This document shows, piece by piece, positions 5,430-6,019 of a DNA stretch of 6,019 bases (the first letter of the stretch is position 1; every line of letters begins with the position of its first letter). Origin of the DNA: Hyphomicrobiales bacterium (GTDB lineage Bacteria > Pseudomonadota > Alphaproteobacteria > Rhizobiales > JAUVMS01). The notes under the pieces are model-generated. The model was given only the letters and a program-made list of their open reading frames with translations, was not told the origin of the DNA and searched no databases. Made by a program: the position numbers and the translations under genes. Location: contig JAUVMS010000228.1 of NCBI GenBank assembly GCA_030600135.1, forward strand, positions 1 through 6,019. The letters are read 5' to 3'.

Positions 5430-6019
5430 ATGCTGATTAAAACTTCACGTGGTTGGGAGGTGCCGGAGGCGCTGGCTACGCCGGAGCATGTCTTCGTGAA
5501 CCGGCGTGCATTCCTTGCCGGGACAGGATCGATCGCAGCGTCGACGTTGGTGCCAACATGGGCGCTGGCGGCCTCCGACGCCCCAAATAGCGAGCTCTAT
5601 CCGGCGACGCGCAACGAGGCGTTCAAACTCGAGCGCGCCATAACGCCGGAAGAGATCAATTCGAGATACAACAACTTTTATGAATTCGGCTCCCACAAGC
5701 AGATCCACGAAGCCGCCCAGGCGCTCAAGGCGCATCCTTGGGAGATCAAGATCGACGGTCTTGTCGAAACGCCGATGACGCTCGATTTCGACAAGCTGTT
5801 GCGCCAGGTTCAGCTCGAGGAGCGACTTTACCGCCATCGCTGCGTCGAGGCATGGTCGATGACCGTGCCGTGGACCGGATTTCCACTCGCCGAACTCGTG
5901 AAAATTGCGAGCCCGCTGTCGGCGGCCAAATATGTGCGCATGGAAACCTTCTTCGATCCCAAAGTGGCGCGAGGTCAGCGCGCAAGCTGGTATCCTTGGC
6001 CCTATGTCGAGGGTGTGAC
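5430..6019 (+). CDS. msrP: Protein-methionine-sulfoxide reductase catalytic subunit MsrP, N-terminal part
   Basis: The first 196 residues of MsrP (formerly YedY), cut by the window end; the family is about 310-335 residues. MsrP is a periplasmic molybdopterin enzyme that reduces methionine sulfoxide in oxidised envelope proteins, taking electrons from the membrane haem protein MsrQ. A twin-arginine signal is present: NRRAFLAG at residues 24-31, a hydrophobic stretch, then ALA (45-47) as a likely cleavage site, consistent with export of the folded cofactor-loaded enzyme by Tat. The sulfite-oxidase-type fold follows. NNFYEFG (81-87) is the conserved stretch near the cofactor, and YRHRCVEAWSMTVPWTGFPL contains Cys138, the expected molybdenum ligand. 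The 57-residue spacing from Asn81 to Cys138 equals Asn45 to Cys102 in mature E. coli MsrP. The gene starts 229 bases after the EF-G-like gene on the same strand and is probably a separate transcription unit. msrQ would be expected just beyond the window. Confidence 0.95.
   Translation, partial: MLIKTSRGWEVPEALATPEHVFVNRRAFLAGTGSIAASTLVPTWALAASDAPNSELYPATRNEAFKLERAITPEEINSRYNNFYEFGSHKQIHEAAQALKAHPWEIKIDGLVETPMTLDFDKLLRQVQLEERLYRHRCVEAWSMTVPWTGFPLAELVKIASPLSAAKYVRMETFFDPKVARGQRASWYPWPYVEGV

Overview
The window looks like ordinary chromosome from an alphaproteobacterium, most likely of the order Hyphomicrobiales (Rhizobiales). The evidence is the style of the CarB, GreA and MsrP proteins and, above all, a second EF-G-like protein with a degenerate GTPase domain. 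From memory, that protein closely resembles paralogues in Bradyrhizobium and its relatives. I could not run a search, so the taxonomy is an inference.

Layout, left to right. (1) 1-645, plus strand: the last fifth of carB, the carbamoyl-phosphate synthase large subunit. (2) 760-1239, plus strand: a complete greA transcript-cleavage factor, with a small hairpin just before its ribosome binding site. (3) 1291-2028, minus strand and convergent with greA: an unrecognised protein with two hydrophobic segments and a long Ser/Pro/Gly/Arg-rich tail. (4) 2029-2639: about 600 bases with no gene I can defend. (5) 2640-2840, minus strand: a 66-residue unknown gene with a very good Shine-Dalgarno sequence. 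(6) 2841-3151: the region between divergent genes. It holds a cluster of GCACGA/TCGTGC hexamers, one inverted pair of these beside a -10-like box, and a long 12-base-arm stem-loop in the leader of the next gene. (7) 3152-5200, plus strand: a complete five-domain EF-G-like protein of 682 residues. (8) 5201-5429: an intergenic region with a GC-rich hairpin and a short palindrome. (9) 5430-6019, plus strand: the first 196 residues of msrP (formerly yedY), a Tat-exported molybdopterin methionine sulfoxide reductase, cut by the window end.

The genes do not form one pathway. They are mostly housekeeping functions: pyrimidine/arginine precursor synthesis, transcription elongation, a translation-factor paralogue and periplasmic protein repair. 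I see no mobile element, CRISPR array, tRNA or rRNA. The best candidates for something undescribed are the EF-G paralogue, which lacks the usual catalytic residues of a translational GTPase but keeps the ribosome-entering domain IV, and the structured leader in front of it.
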